Assembly (NCBI GenBank): GCA_934133015.1
Contig: CAKPAQ010000013.1
Coordinates: forward strand, 1-12,223
Length of the DNA: 12,223 bases
Direction: 5' to 3'
Source: an uncultured Bacilli bacterium
GTDB taxonomy: Bacteria > Bacillota_I > Bacilli_A > RF39 > UBA660
This document shows positions 1 to 6,374 of the stretch, one piece after another. The notes beneath the pieces were generated by a model. The model ran no database searches. It was not told the DNA's origin and saw only the letters and a program-made list of their open reading frames with translations. Position 1 is the stretch's first letter. Every line of letters starts with the position of its first letter. The position numbers and the translations under genes were made by a program.

Positions 1-412
1 AACTGTATATGAAAATGTATCATTTGCCTTAGAAGTAATAGGTGCTAAAAGAGAAGAAATTAATGCTAAAGTATTAAAGGCTTTAGAATTAGTTGGTTTA
101 AAAGGAAAACTAAGAAATTATCCTGATCAATTATCAGGAGGGGAGCAACAACGTGTCGCAATAGCTAGAGCTATTGTTAATTCTCCTAAATTATTATTAT
201 GTGATGAACCAACTGGTAACTTAGACCCTGAAAAAAGTATGGAAATAATGAAAGTTTTAGATGATATCAATAAAACTTTAGGTACTACTATTGTTATGGC
301 TACTCATGATAAAGATATAGTAAATAAAATGAAAAAACGTGTTGTTACTTTAAAAGATGGTAGATTAATAAGTGATGTTGAGAAAGGAAAATATAATAAT
401 GAAGCTATTTAG
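1..412 (+). CDS. ftsE: FtsE, cell-division ABC transporter ATPase (5'-truncated by window edge)
   Basis: This is the C-terminal 136 residues of an ABC ATPase, read from position 2; about 90 residues including Walker A lie outside the window. Visible motifs are the signature LSGGEQQRVAIARA (fragment residues 44-57), Walker B LLLCDEP followed by the D-loop GNLD (64-75), and the H-loop histidine in MATHD (102). The ending LKDGRLISD is typical of FtsE. It is assigned as FtsE because the next gene, overlapping by 14 nt, is a clear FtsX, and the gene after that encodes a coiled-coil peptidoglycan hydrolase. FtsE is the cytoplasmic ATPase that powers FtsX to activate septal wall hydrolases. The ATPase alone could also be another MacB/LolD-type protein; the neighbours decide the call. 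Confidence 0.93.
   Translation, partial: TVYENVSFALEVIGAKREEINAKVLKALELVGLKGKLRNYPDQLSGGEQQRVAIARAIVNSPKLLLCDEPTGNLDPEKSMEIMKVLDDINKTLGTTIVMATHDKDIVNKMKKRVVTLKDGRLISDVEKGKYNNEAI
381..389 (+). promoter_or_regulatory. Ribosome binding site that selects the ftsX start
   Basis: AGAAAGGAA lies 9-10 nt before the ATG at 399. An earlier in-frame ATG at 372 has no comparable purine run in front of it and would add nine residues (MMLRKENII) not typical of FtsX. The site lies inside the end of ftsE, which suggests translational coupling. Confidence 0.6.
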
Positions 413-1292
413 AATGTTTTTTAGAAGTGTTAGAGATTCATTTAAAAGTGTATTTAGAAATTTTTCCTTATCACTTGCCTCTATCTCATGTATTACCATA
501 ACCTTAATAATAGTAGCCATCGCTATTATGGGTTCATTAAATATTGATTCAATAAGTAAAAATATCAAAAAGGATGTAACAATAGTTGTATTTTTAAATG
601 AGAACTTTGATAGTAGTAAAGCTGATAGAATTAAAAGTAAAATTGAACAACTTGATAATATCAATTCCGTAACTTTTAAATCTAAAGAAGAAGAAAAACA
701 AGAATTACAGGCATCATCTACTGAATTAAATACTGTAATATCTACTTGGGAAACTAATCCTTTATTAGATAGTTTATTAGTAACTGTTAATGACTTGGAA
801 AATATTCAAAAAACAGCTGATGAAATAAATAGTTTAGAAGAAGTTGAAATGGTAAACTATGGTGAAGCTTGGGTAAATAAATTAATAACTACTTTTAAAA
901 TAGTTGAGAAAGCAACCATTGCTTCAGTAATAGCCTTAGTTTTAGTAACTGTTTTTCTAATTATCAATACCATAAAATTAACTATTTTCTCAAGAAAAAG
1001 AGAAATCTCAATTATGCGTTTAGTTGGTGCTAGTAATTTTACTATCAAGATGCCATTTGTGATTGAAGGAATGTTCCTAGGTCTAATTGGATCAATAATC
1101 CCAGTAATAATCACTATGTATGGTTATTTTGCTGTATACAATCACTTTGATGGTCAATTATTCTCACCATTATTAAAGCTTATTAAACCTGAACCATTTA
1201 TATATATGACATCTGGTATTGTAATATTAATTGGCATAATCGTTGGTATGCTAGGAAGTTATAAAGCCGTTAAGAAGTATTTGAAAATATAA
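399..1292 (+). CDS. ftsX: FtsX, cell-division ABC transporter permease
   Basis: This 297-residue integral membrane protein is of normal FtsX length. A basic N-terminus (residues 1-21) precedes TM1 (about 24-47). An extracellular domain of about 120 residues follows; it starts with the typical FtsX strand KDVTIVVFLNENF (58-70). TM2 lies near 171-192, then the cytoplasmic FSRKREISIMRLVGAS segment (197-212) that contacts FtsE, TM3 (about 221-246) and TM4 (about 270-288). FtsX does not transport. It passes FtsE ATPase-driven movement to a hydrolase docked on its large extracellular loop. The gene overlaps ftsE by 14 nt, and its stop overlaps the next start in TAATG. The start at 399 is preferred over 372 because of ribosome-binding-site spacing. 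Confidence 0.95.
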   Translation: MKLFRMFFRSVRDSFKSVFRNFSLSLASISCITITLIIVAIAIMGSLNIDSISKNIKKDVTIVVFLNENFDSSKADRIKSKIEQLDNINSVTFKSKEEEKQELQASSTELNTVISTWETNPLLDSLLVTVNDLENIQKTADEINSLEEVEMVNYGEAWVNKLITTFKIVEKATIASVIALVLVTVFLIINTIKLTIFSRKREISIMRLVGASNFTIKMPFVIEGMFLGLIGSIIPVIITMYGYFAVYNHFDGQLFSPLLKLIKPEPFIYMTSGIVILIGIIVGMLGSYKAVKKYLKI

Positions 1293-2494
1293 TGAAGAAA
1301 AAATTAATTAGTTTACTGCTAATTGGAATAATACTACTACCAACGATATTCCCTAAAGCAGAAACATTAAAAGATTATAAAAAATTATTAAATAAATATA
1401 AGTCAGAACAGGCTGCTAATAAAGATAAAATTAACAAAAATCAAAATGAAATCACTTCTTCAAATAGTGAAATAGAAAGTATCAAAAAAGAAATTCAAGA
1501 TATTTCCCAAGAAGTAGAAAACATGAAAAAACAAATAGTTGACTATAATAATGAGATAAAAGCTAAAGAAATTGAATCCAAAGAAGTAGTCGCTTATTAT
1601 CAGCTTTCTAAAAGTCAGAATTTATATTTAGAATATGCTTTTGGTGCTGAAACAATTACTGATTTAGTTTATCGTATGTCAGTAGTTGATCAAATTGTAT
1701 CTAAAAATACCAAAACTATTGATAATTTAAATGCTATGATTAAAGCTAATCAAGATAGAGAAGTTGAATTAAATCAAAAAGAAAAGGATATCAGAGAAAA
1801 ACAAAATCAATTAACATCAAGAATAACTGAGCTTACTGGAATTAATGCTAGTTTAAATGAAACATCAGTAAGTATAGCCGGTCAGATTAAGATATATGAA
1901 GACTTAGTTGGAGGTTATGAAAAACAAGGTTGTAAAGACGATGATGTAATTGGTAGGGACTGTGCTGTTAATAGTAATATGTCAGGCTGGTATCGTCCTA
2001 TCGAAAGTGGATATGTAACTAGTGAATTTGGTTATAGATGGGGAAGTTTACACAGAGCTGTGGATATGTCTAATAAAAATCCATACAATACTAAAATATA
2101 CCCTGTTGCGAATGGTGTAATAAAAGCTAAATATTTAGATTATTATGGTGCTCTTACTGTAGTTATTCAACATAAAGATGCTAGTGAACAATATTATTCA
2201 TCACTATATACTCATATGAGTAAATATGCTCCAAATATTTATGTTGGTAAAAAAGTAACTCCTAATGATTATATTGGTTACATGGGTAAAACTGGAATAG
2301 GTACAGGACCACACCTACACTTAGAAATTGCGCCATGTAGATTATATGATCAAGCTGATAAAAACTGTGGATCATGGGATAAATATGTTAATTATGTAAA
2401 AAATCTATATAATAAAGGTCGTAGTAATTATAAAGGACCAAGAAGTTATTTATATTTTCCATCACCATATGTCACATTTAATGGAAGAAGCTAA
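1292..2494 (+). CDS. Secreted coiled-coil M23 (LytM-type) peptidoglycan hydrolase, FtsEX-activated type
   Basis: This 400-residue protein starts with a signal peptide: KKK, then a hydrophobic stretch at 5-19, with probable cleavage near PKAE at 21-24. A long charged coiled coil follows (about 25-210), broken by an AYYQLSKSQNLYLEYAFGAE segment (101-120) that recalls the region after the first helix in CwlO/PcsB/EnvC proteins. The C-terminal M23 zinc peptidase domain (about 232-347) keeps its metal and catalytic residues: HRAVD (His254, Asp258), YTHM (His308) and HLH (341-343). It should therefore be catalytically competent, unlike degenerate EnvC-type activators. The role inferred from the FtsEX neighbours is cutting peptidoglycan cross-links at the septum when activated by FtsX. 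Unusual features are two C-x9-C pairs (214/224 and 349/359) that flank the catalytic domain. The start overlaps the ftsX stop by 1 nt. Confidence 0.92.
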   Translation: MKKKLISLLLIGIILLPTIFPKAETLKDYKKLLNKYKSEQAANKDKINKNQNEITSSNSEIESIKKEIQDISQEVENMKKQIVDYNNEIKAKEIESKEVVAYYQLSKSQNLYLEYAFGAETITDLVYRMSVVDQIVSKNTKTIDNLNAMIKANQDREVELNQKEKDIREKQNQLTSRITELTGINASLNETSVSIAGQIKIYEDLVGGYEKQGCKDDDVIGRDCAVNSNMSGWYRPIESGYVTSEFGYRWGSLHRAVDMSNKNPYNTKIYPVANGVIKAKYLDYYGALTVVIQHKDASEQYYSSLYTHMSKYAPNIYVGKKVTPNDYIGYMGKTGIGTGPHLHLEIAPCRLYDQADKNCGSWDKYVNYVKNLYNKGRSNYKGPRSYLYFPSPYVTFNGRS

Positions 2495-2510
2495 TTAGCT
2501 TCTTTTTATT
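2485..2510 (+). terminator. Rho-independent terminator overlapping the stop codon of the M23 hydrolase gene
   Basis: Positions 2485-2504 form a perfect 20-nt palindrome (AAGAAGCTAATTAGCTTCTT) that runs directly into TTTATT. The left arm is made from the last codons and the TAA stop of the hydrolase gene, so ribosomes terminating there would cover the stem. It closes the ftsEX operon. Confidence 0.8.
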
Positions 2511-2511
2511 A

Positions 2512-2540
2512 TTGAACCAAAAATATATAATCTATATAAT
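2512..2540 (+). promoter_or_regulatory. Sigma-A-type promoter for the 380-residue gene
   Basis: The -35 TTGAAC (2512-2517) and -10 TATAAT (2535-2540) are separated by exactly 17 nt, the optimal spacing. The expected transcript start near 2547 gives a leader of only about 12 nt, which consists essentially of the Shine-Dalgarno GAGGGTGAT (2548-2555) before the ATG at 2559. Confidence 0.7.
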
Positions 2541-2558
2541 ATAGTAGAGGGTGATTTA

Positions 2559-3701
2559 ATGAAAATTATAGAAAAAATTGACTTTAATGATGAATTATTT
2601 CATTATGTTGATAAACAAAGACAAGAACTAATATATAAAAATGATGATAGTACTAGATTTTTAAAAGTTTATTATGAGAAAAATAAACTTAAAAAATTAT
2701 ATTATACTGAAGAACAAGCAGCTGTCACTCAAGAACTATTTAGAGTAAAAAAACTATGTTCCAATGATATTGAAGTAATGTTTAAATGTTGTATTAATGA
2801 AAAAGTCTATATAGATGGTGTATTATATGATAATTATGATGTAGACTACAAAAGAAATTATGATATTTTAGGTAATTTATTAGTTGAAAAAATTAGTATT
2901 TATTCTCCTGAAGGAAAACAACTATTACGTTTTAGAAAAAATAATGATGAAGATACACTTTTTTTAGATAATGATAGCGTCACTCATACATTTAAAACCG
3001 ATAATTTATATCATTTTGAATCTTTATCAAATGATCTAGTTCAAGAGTTCATTAATTTAAATAAGAGTCAAACCATTCAAAATAAACAAGTTTCTACAAA
3101 ATCTAAAATAAAGCCTAAACTATTAGACGATACTATTTATAATATTCCTGATCAAGTGTTTATATATGATCGAGCTTATCAAATAGATACTAAAAACTTT
3201 GATACTATTAGCTATATAAATAATCAAGATGGTCTTCACAAGTTTGATATTAAAATAGATAGAGTAAATAATAGAATAGGTGAAATAGTATTTATTGATT
3301 ATAATCAAAAATCAAATATTTCCTCTTGTTACCCTATTAAAAGAATTGTTAGAATATCTCCTCAAAGTGATAATACAATTAAAGGAGTATATACAACAAG
3401 AGATAAAGAAAATCTTATTATAAATAATGAAAAGTATCAAAATACCAAAACTAATGGAAAAGGTATTTTAGATCTAGATAATAGAAAATTAAATTGTGAA
3501 CTAGAAATAACACTAGATAAAGGTAAAATACAACTATATAATAGTCAATTAGCTCATAGTTTTACTGATAAAAGTGGCGAAAATAATTATTATTTAACAT
3601 CAGTAAATTATGCCTATTTTGAATCTATCTTATATTTTAGTCATTCTATAATTGATAATTTGGAACAAAAAATATTTAAAAGGGAAATGAATGGTGATTG
3701 A
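2559..3701 (+). CDS. Uncharacterised 380-residue cytoplasmic protein, beta-rich, possibly internally duplicated
   Basis: I do not recognise this family. The product has no signal peptide or membrane segment. It alternates polar and aromatic/aliphatic residues (many YDNYDVDY- and LYYTEE-like runs), which suggests a protein mostly of beta-strands. A linker rich in Lys, Gln, Ser and Thr (about 168-188) separates two halves. Weak internal similarity is visible: [VI]DY at 95-97 and 246-248, each followed at the same distance by SP (116-117 and 267-268), and L-x-N-x3-[TA]-H-[ST]-F at 136-145 and 326-335. It has its own near-consensus promoter and is probably transcribed alone: a terminator lies before it, and a separate promoter with its own operator lies after it. 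I saw no catalytic motif. A scaffold or binding protein is possible but cannot be inferred. Confidence 0.85.
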   Translation: MKIIEKIDFNDELFHYVDKQRQELIYKNDDSTRFLKVYYEKNKLKKLYYTEEQAAVTQELFRVKKLCSNDIEVMFKCCINEKVYIDGVLYDNYDVDYKRNYDILGNLLVEKISIYSPEGKQLLRFRKNNDEDTLFLDNDSVTHTFKTDNLYHFESLSNDLVQEFINLNKSQTIQNKQVSTKSKIKPKLLDDTIYNIPDQVFIYDRAYQIDTKNFDTISYINNQDGLHKFDIKIDRVNNRIGEIVFIDYNQKSNISSCYPIKRIVRISPQSDNTIKGVYTTRDKENLIINNEKYQNTKTNGKGILDLDNRKLNCELEITLDKGKIQLYNSQLAHSFTDKSGENNYYLTSVNYAYFESILYFSHSIIDNLEQKIFKREMNGD

Positions 3702-3745
3702 TCATACAAACTACTTAGGCAATTTTTTCTAATTTATAGCTAACC

Positions 3746-3759
3746 TTACAAAATTGTAA
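3746..3759 (+). promoter_or_regulatory. Probable BceR-type operator upstream of the response regulator gene
   Basis: TTACAAAATTGTAA is an inverted repeat that fits the TnACA-N4-TGTAA pattern described for regulators of Bce-type modules. It lies about 45 nt upstream of the -10 of the regulator gene. A near copy stands at 5524-5537 before the ATPase gene, and similarity continues rightwards to 3782. An operator here implies autoregulation of the two-component pair. Confidence 0.7.
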
Positions 3760-3777
3760 TGTTTTAGAAATATTAGA

Positions 3778-3809
3778 TTAACAACAAACAAATAAAAAAA
3801 TGATATAAT
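3778..3809 (+). promoter_or_regulatory. Putative activator-dependent promoter of the bceRS-like pair
   Basis: A perfect -10 TATAAT (3804-3809) lies 20 nt downstream of TTAACA (3778-3783), a moderate -35 at longer than optimal spacing. The same element order and the same 20-nt spacing recur before the ATPase gene (5555-5586). Weak basal promoters with an upstream regulator site are expected for genes activated by a phosphorylated OmpR-family regulator. The predicted leader is about 24 nt, with Shine-Dalgarno AAGGGTG at 3828-3834. Confidence 0.5.
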
Positions 3810-3839
3810 ATAAGTACTTGATTAAATAAGGGTGAAAAA

Positions 3840-4502
3840 ATGAAAAAAATATTAATTATTGAAGATGAAGAAATTATCAGAAATGAATTAAAAACATTAT
3901 TAGAAAACTCCGGTTATAACGTATTATTAATAGATAAATTTGTTGATATCGAAAATACTATAAAAAGTATTAAAGCTGATTTAATCCTACTTGATATTAA
4001 TCTACCTAATATAAATGGTGAAATGTTATTAAAAGAATTAAGAAAAACTTCTAATATTCCCGTTATTATGGTTACTAGTAGAGTAGGAGAAATTGATGAA
4101 GTTTTATCGATGTCATATGGAGCTGATGATTATATAACGAAACCATATAATCCTACTGTTTTACTTCTTAGAATACAGAATATATTTAAACGTATGGAAA
4201 ATAATAGAGATGCCTTGTTTTATGATGATATAATTGTAAATCCACAAAAGGGAATCTTAGAGTGTGGTAATAAAGTAATAGAACTAACTAAAAATGAAAT
4301 GATAATCTTTACATATCTTTTAAGTAATCGTGGAAAAATAGTAACTCGTGATGCCTTAATGACTGATTTGTGGAATAATGATGAGTTTATAAATGACAAT
4401 GCCTTAACAGTTAATATAAGTAGATTAAGAAGTAAGTTACAGAGTTTTGGCTTAGAAAATAAAATAGAAACTAGAAAAGGACAAGGATACAAATTAATAT
4501 GA
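3840..4502 (+). CDS. bceR: BceR-like OmpR/PhoB-family response regulator
   Basis: The product is 220 residues, the usual OmpR-family length. The receiver domain (1-115) has the acidic pair Glu8/Asp9, the phosphoacceptor Asp52 in LILLDINLPNINGE, the switch Thr79 in VTS, and Lys101 in DYITKPYNP. The winged-helix DNA-binding domain (about 125-220) has the typical ELTKNE start and the recognition region NALTVNISRLRSKL. It would be phosphorylated by the kinase encoded next (ATGA overlap, 4 nt) and would bind the matching inverted repeats before this gene and before the ATPase gene. The Bce subgroup is inferred from the intramembrane-sensing kinase and the Bce-type transporter downstream. It should be a cytoplasmic activator of the peptide-resistance transporter. 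Confidence 0.92.
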   Translation: MKKILIIEDEEIIRNELKTLLENSGYNVLLIDKFVDIENTIKSIKADLILLDINLPNINGEMLLKELRKTSNIPVIMVTSRVGEIDEVLSMSYGADDYITKPYNPTVLLLRIQNIFKRMENNRDALFYDDIIVNPQKGILECGNKVIELTKNEMIIFTYLLSNRGKIVTRDALMTDLWNNDEFINDNALTVNISRLRSKLQSFGLENKIETRKGQGYKLI

Positions 4503-5518
4503 GTATAAAAAAATATTTATTAGATAAAATACCTCAAATCTTAATTACACTTATTGGTTTTATAATAACTATTTTAATGTTAAAAGCTTTTAAAGTAGAA
4601 ACAGATTTAATAATAGCGTTAATAGTAATATTTTTTATAGTTACTTTATTTAATATTTCTTTTGATTATTTCAGAAAATATAAGTTCTATCAAAATCTAT
4701 TAAATACATTAGATAATTTAGATAAAAAATACTTAATCTTAGAACTTATAACTAAACCCGATTTTTATGAAGGTGAATTATTTTATCAAGCTCTTTATGA
4801 TATTAATAAATCAATGAATGAAAATGTCAAAGAGTATAACTTGAGTATAACTGATTTTAAAGAATATGTAGAAATGTGGATTCATGAAGTAAAAATTCCC
4901 ATATCTAGTTTAACTTTATTAAGTCACAATCATCAAACAGAATTAGATAGAAAATATATTGAACAGTTAAAAAAACTAGATAATTACATTGATCAAATTT
5001 TATACTATGTAAGAAGTGAAAATATCGAAAAAGATTACCTAATTAAAGAAAAAGATATTCAAGATATAATTAAAAATGTAGCACTAAAAAATAAAGATGA
5101 TTTATTAGAAAATAATGTTAAACTTGAAGTTAACACTAATCATGAACAAGTCTTAACTGATTCTAAATGGTTAGAATTTATTTTAAATCAAATTATAAAT
5201 AATAGTATTAAATATAAAAAAGATAATACTGAATCATATATAAAAATTAGTACTAAAGAAGATCAAAATAAAATTTATTTATCTATTTATGATAATGGTA
5301 TTGGTATACAAAGTAGTGATATACCACGAGTATTTGATAAATCATTTACTGGTTTAAATGGTAGAACTAAAGTAAAATCAACTGGAATGGGACTTTATAT
5401 TGTCAAAAAGTTATGTCAAAAACTAGGACATGACATAATTATTGAATCAAAGAGTCAAGAATATACAAAAGTAACTATTATTTTTTCTAAAAATGATTTT
5501 TATAAAATAACTAATTAG
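4499..5518 (+). CDS. bceS: BceS-like intramembrane-sensing histidine kinase
   Basis: The product is 339 residues. Two membrane helices (about 12-30 and 36-55) are separated by only about 6 residues, so there is almost no extracellular sensor. This is the mark of intramembrane-sensing kinases that take their signal from a partner transporter. The dimerisation helix carries the phosphorylated His129 in MWIHEVKIPISS. The ATPase domain has the N-box asparagines (NQIINNSIKY, 230-239), G1 DNGIGI (265-270), the F-box-like VFDKSFTG (278-285) and G2 GMGLYIVKKL (296-305). The membrane location and the BceAB-type neighbours point to sensing of antimicrobial peptides by transport activity. It starts within the regulator stop (ATGA), so the two are translationally coupled. 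Its stop is 5 nt from the next operator. Confidence 0.92.
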   Translation: MSIKKYLLDKIPQILITLIGFIITILMLKAFKVETDLIIALIVIFFIVTLFNISFDYFRKYKFYQNLLNTLDNLDKKYLILELITKPDFYEGELFYQALYDINKSMNENVKEYNLSITDFKEYVEMWIHEVKIPISSLTLLSHNHQTELDRKYIEQLKKLDNYIDQILYYVRSENIEKDYLIKEKDIQDIIKNVALKNKDDLLENNVKLEVNTNHEQVLTDSKWLEFILNQIINNSIKYKKDNTESYIKISTKEDQNKIYLSIYDNGIGIQSSDIPRVFDKSFTGLNGRTKVKSTGMGLYIVKKLCQKLGHDIIIESKSQEYTKVTIIFSKNDFYKITN

Positions 5519-5523
5519 TAATA

Positions 5524-5537
5524 TTACGAAATTGTAA
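5524..5537 (+). promoter_or_regulatory. Probable BceR-type operator upstream of the transporter genes
   Basis: TTACGAAATTGTAA differs in one base from the site at 3746-3759 and fits TnACA-N4-TGTAA with one mismatch. The shared block runs on to 5559: 30 of 36 aligned positions match the block at 3746-3782, with one 1-nt gap. It includes a local TGTAATATT direct repeat (5533-5541 and 5543-5551) spaced one helical turn apart. Confidence 0.72.
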
Positions 5538-5554
5538 TATTCTGTAATATTAGA

Positions 5555-5586
5555 ATAACGATTATTCTCACTTTATACTTTACAAT
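5555..5586 (+). promoter_or_regulatory. Putative activator-dependent promoter of the bceAB-like genes
   Basis: ATAACG (5555-5560) and TACAAT (5581-5586) stand at the same positions relative to the operator, with the same 20-nt spacing, as TTAACA/TATAAT before the regulator gene. TATACT at 5574-5579 is an alternative -10. Neither has a good -35 at 17 nt, which fits a promoter that needs the regulator. A strong Shine-Dalgarno, AAGGAAGGAG, follows at 5591-5600. Confidence 0.45.
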
Positions 5587-5606
5587 GTAAAAGGAAGGAG
5601 AAAATT

Positions 5607-6374
5607 ATGGAAAATATTTTAAAAATCGAAAAAATTGAAAAATATTATGGTAACAAATCAAGTTTAACTAAAGCTATAGATAATTTATCATTCAATGTAG
5701 ATAAAAAAGAATTTGTAGCCATAATGGGAGCTAGTGGAAGTGGCAAAACAACCCTTTTAAACTGTATTTCCACTATTGATAAAGTCACATCTGGTCATAT
5801 TTATGTTGCTGGAACTGATATTACTAAATTAAAGGGAAATAGTCTAAATAAGTTTAGAAGAGAGGAATTAGGTTTTATCTTTCAAGATTTCAATTTACTT
5901 GATACTTTAACTGCTTATGAGAATATTGCTTTAGCTTTATCTATTCAAAATGTACCAGTTAAAGAAATAGATGAAAGAATCAAAAAAGTGGCCAAAGAAC
6001 TAGATATTGTAAAAATATTAGGAAAATATCCTTATCAAATGAGTGGTGGACAAAAACAAAGAGTTGCATCAGCTCGCGCAATAATAACGGATCCTAAATT
6101 AGTTCTTGCTGATGAACCAACTGGAGCTCTAGATTCTAAATCTTCAAAAATGTTACTAGAACAGTTTGAGTATTTAAATAAAAATATTGAGGCAACTATT
6201 CTTATGGTTACACATGATGCTTTTACAGCTAGTTACGCAACAAGAGTAATTTTTATCAAAGATGGTAAAATTTTTAATGAAATATATAAAGGTACAGATA
6301 CTAGAAAAGAGTTTTTTGATAAAATTATTGATGTTGTAACATTACTTGGTGGTGATTTAAACGATGCTCTTTAA
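5607..6374 (+). CDS. bceA: BceA-like ABC transporter ATPase (antimicrobial peptide resistance)
   Basis: This 255-residue ATPase is complete: Walker A GASGSGKTT (41-49), Q-loop Gln93 in FIFQDFNLL, signature MSGGQKQRV (145-153), Walker B LVLADEP with GALD (165-176), and H-loop His203 in MVTHDA. It belongs to the MacB/LolD/BceA class of cytoplasmic ATPases that power 4- or 10-helix mechanotransmission permeases. The extra C-terminal tail after the H-loop (about 220-255, with DTRKEFFDKIIDVVTLLGGD) is common in Bce-type ATPases. The permease gene starts 11 nt before this gene ends, so the two are co-translated. It should act with that permease at the inner face of the membrane to free the targets of peptide antibiotics, and its transport activity should feed the kinase. 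Confidence 0.93.
   Translation: MENILKIEKIEKYYGNKSSLTKAIDNLSFNVDKKEFVAIMGASGSGKTTLLNCISTIDKVTSGHIYVAGTDITKLKGNSLNKFRREELGFIFQDFNLLDTLTAYENIALALSIQNVPVKEIDERIKKVAKELDIVKILGKYPYQMSGGQKQRVASARAIITDPKLVLADEPTGALDSKSSKMLLEQFEYLNKNIEATILMVTHDAFTASYATRVIFIKDGKIFNEIYKGTDTRKEFFDKIIDVVTLLGGDLNDAL

Noticed and set aside
372..398. Upstream ATG that would lengthen FtsX by nine residues
   Set aside because: It has no Shine-Dalgarno in front of it, while the ATG at 399 has AGAAAGGAA at normal spacing and gives a typical FtsX N-terminus.
857..1114. Minus-strand open frame inside ftsX
   Set aside because: It is a shadow of the ftsX coding frame, with no start signal. The same holds for the other antisense frames in the 380-residue gene, the regulator and the permease.
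1292..2494. Possible Mollicutes origin because of the extreme AT content
   Set aside because: TGA is used as a genuine stop in overlapping genes (such as 4500-4502), Trp is always TGG, and wall-hydrolase genes are present.
3702..3745. Terminator or hairpin after the 380-residue gene
   Set aside because: There is a T-run (ATTTTTTCT) but no stem before it that I could pair.
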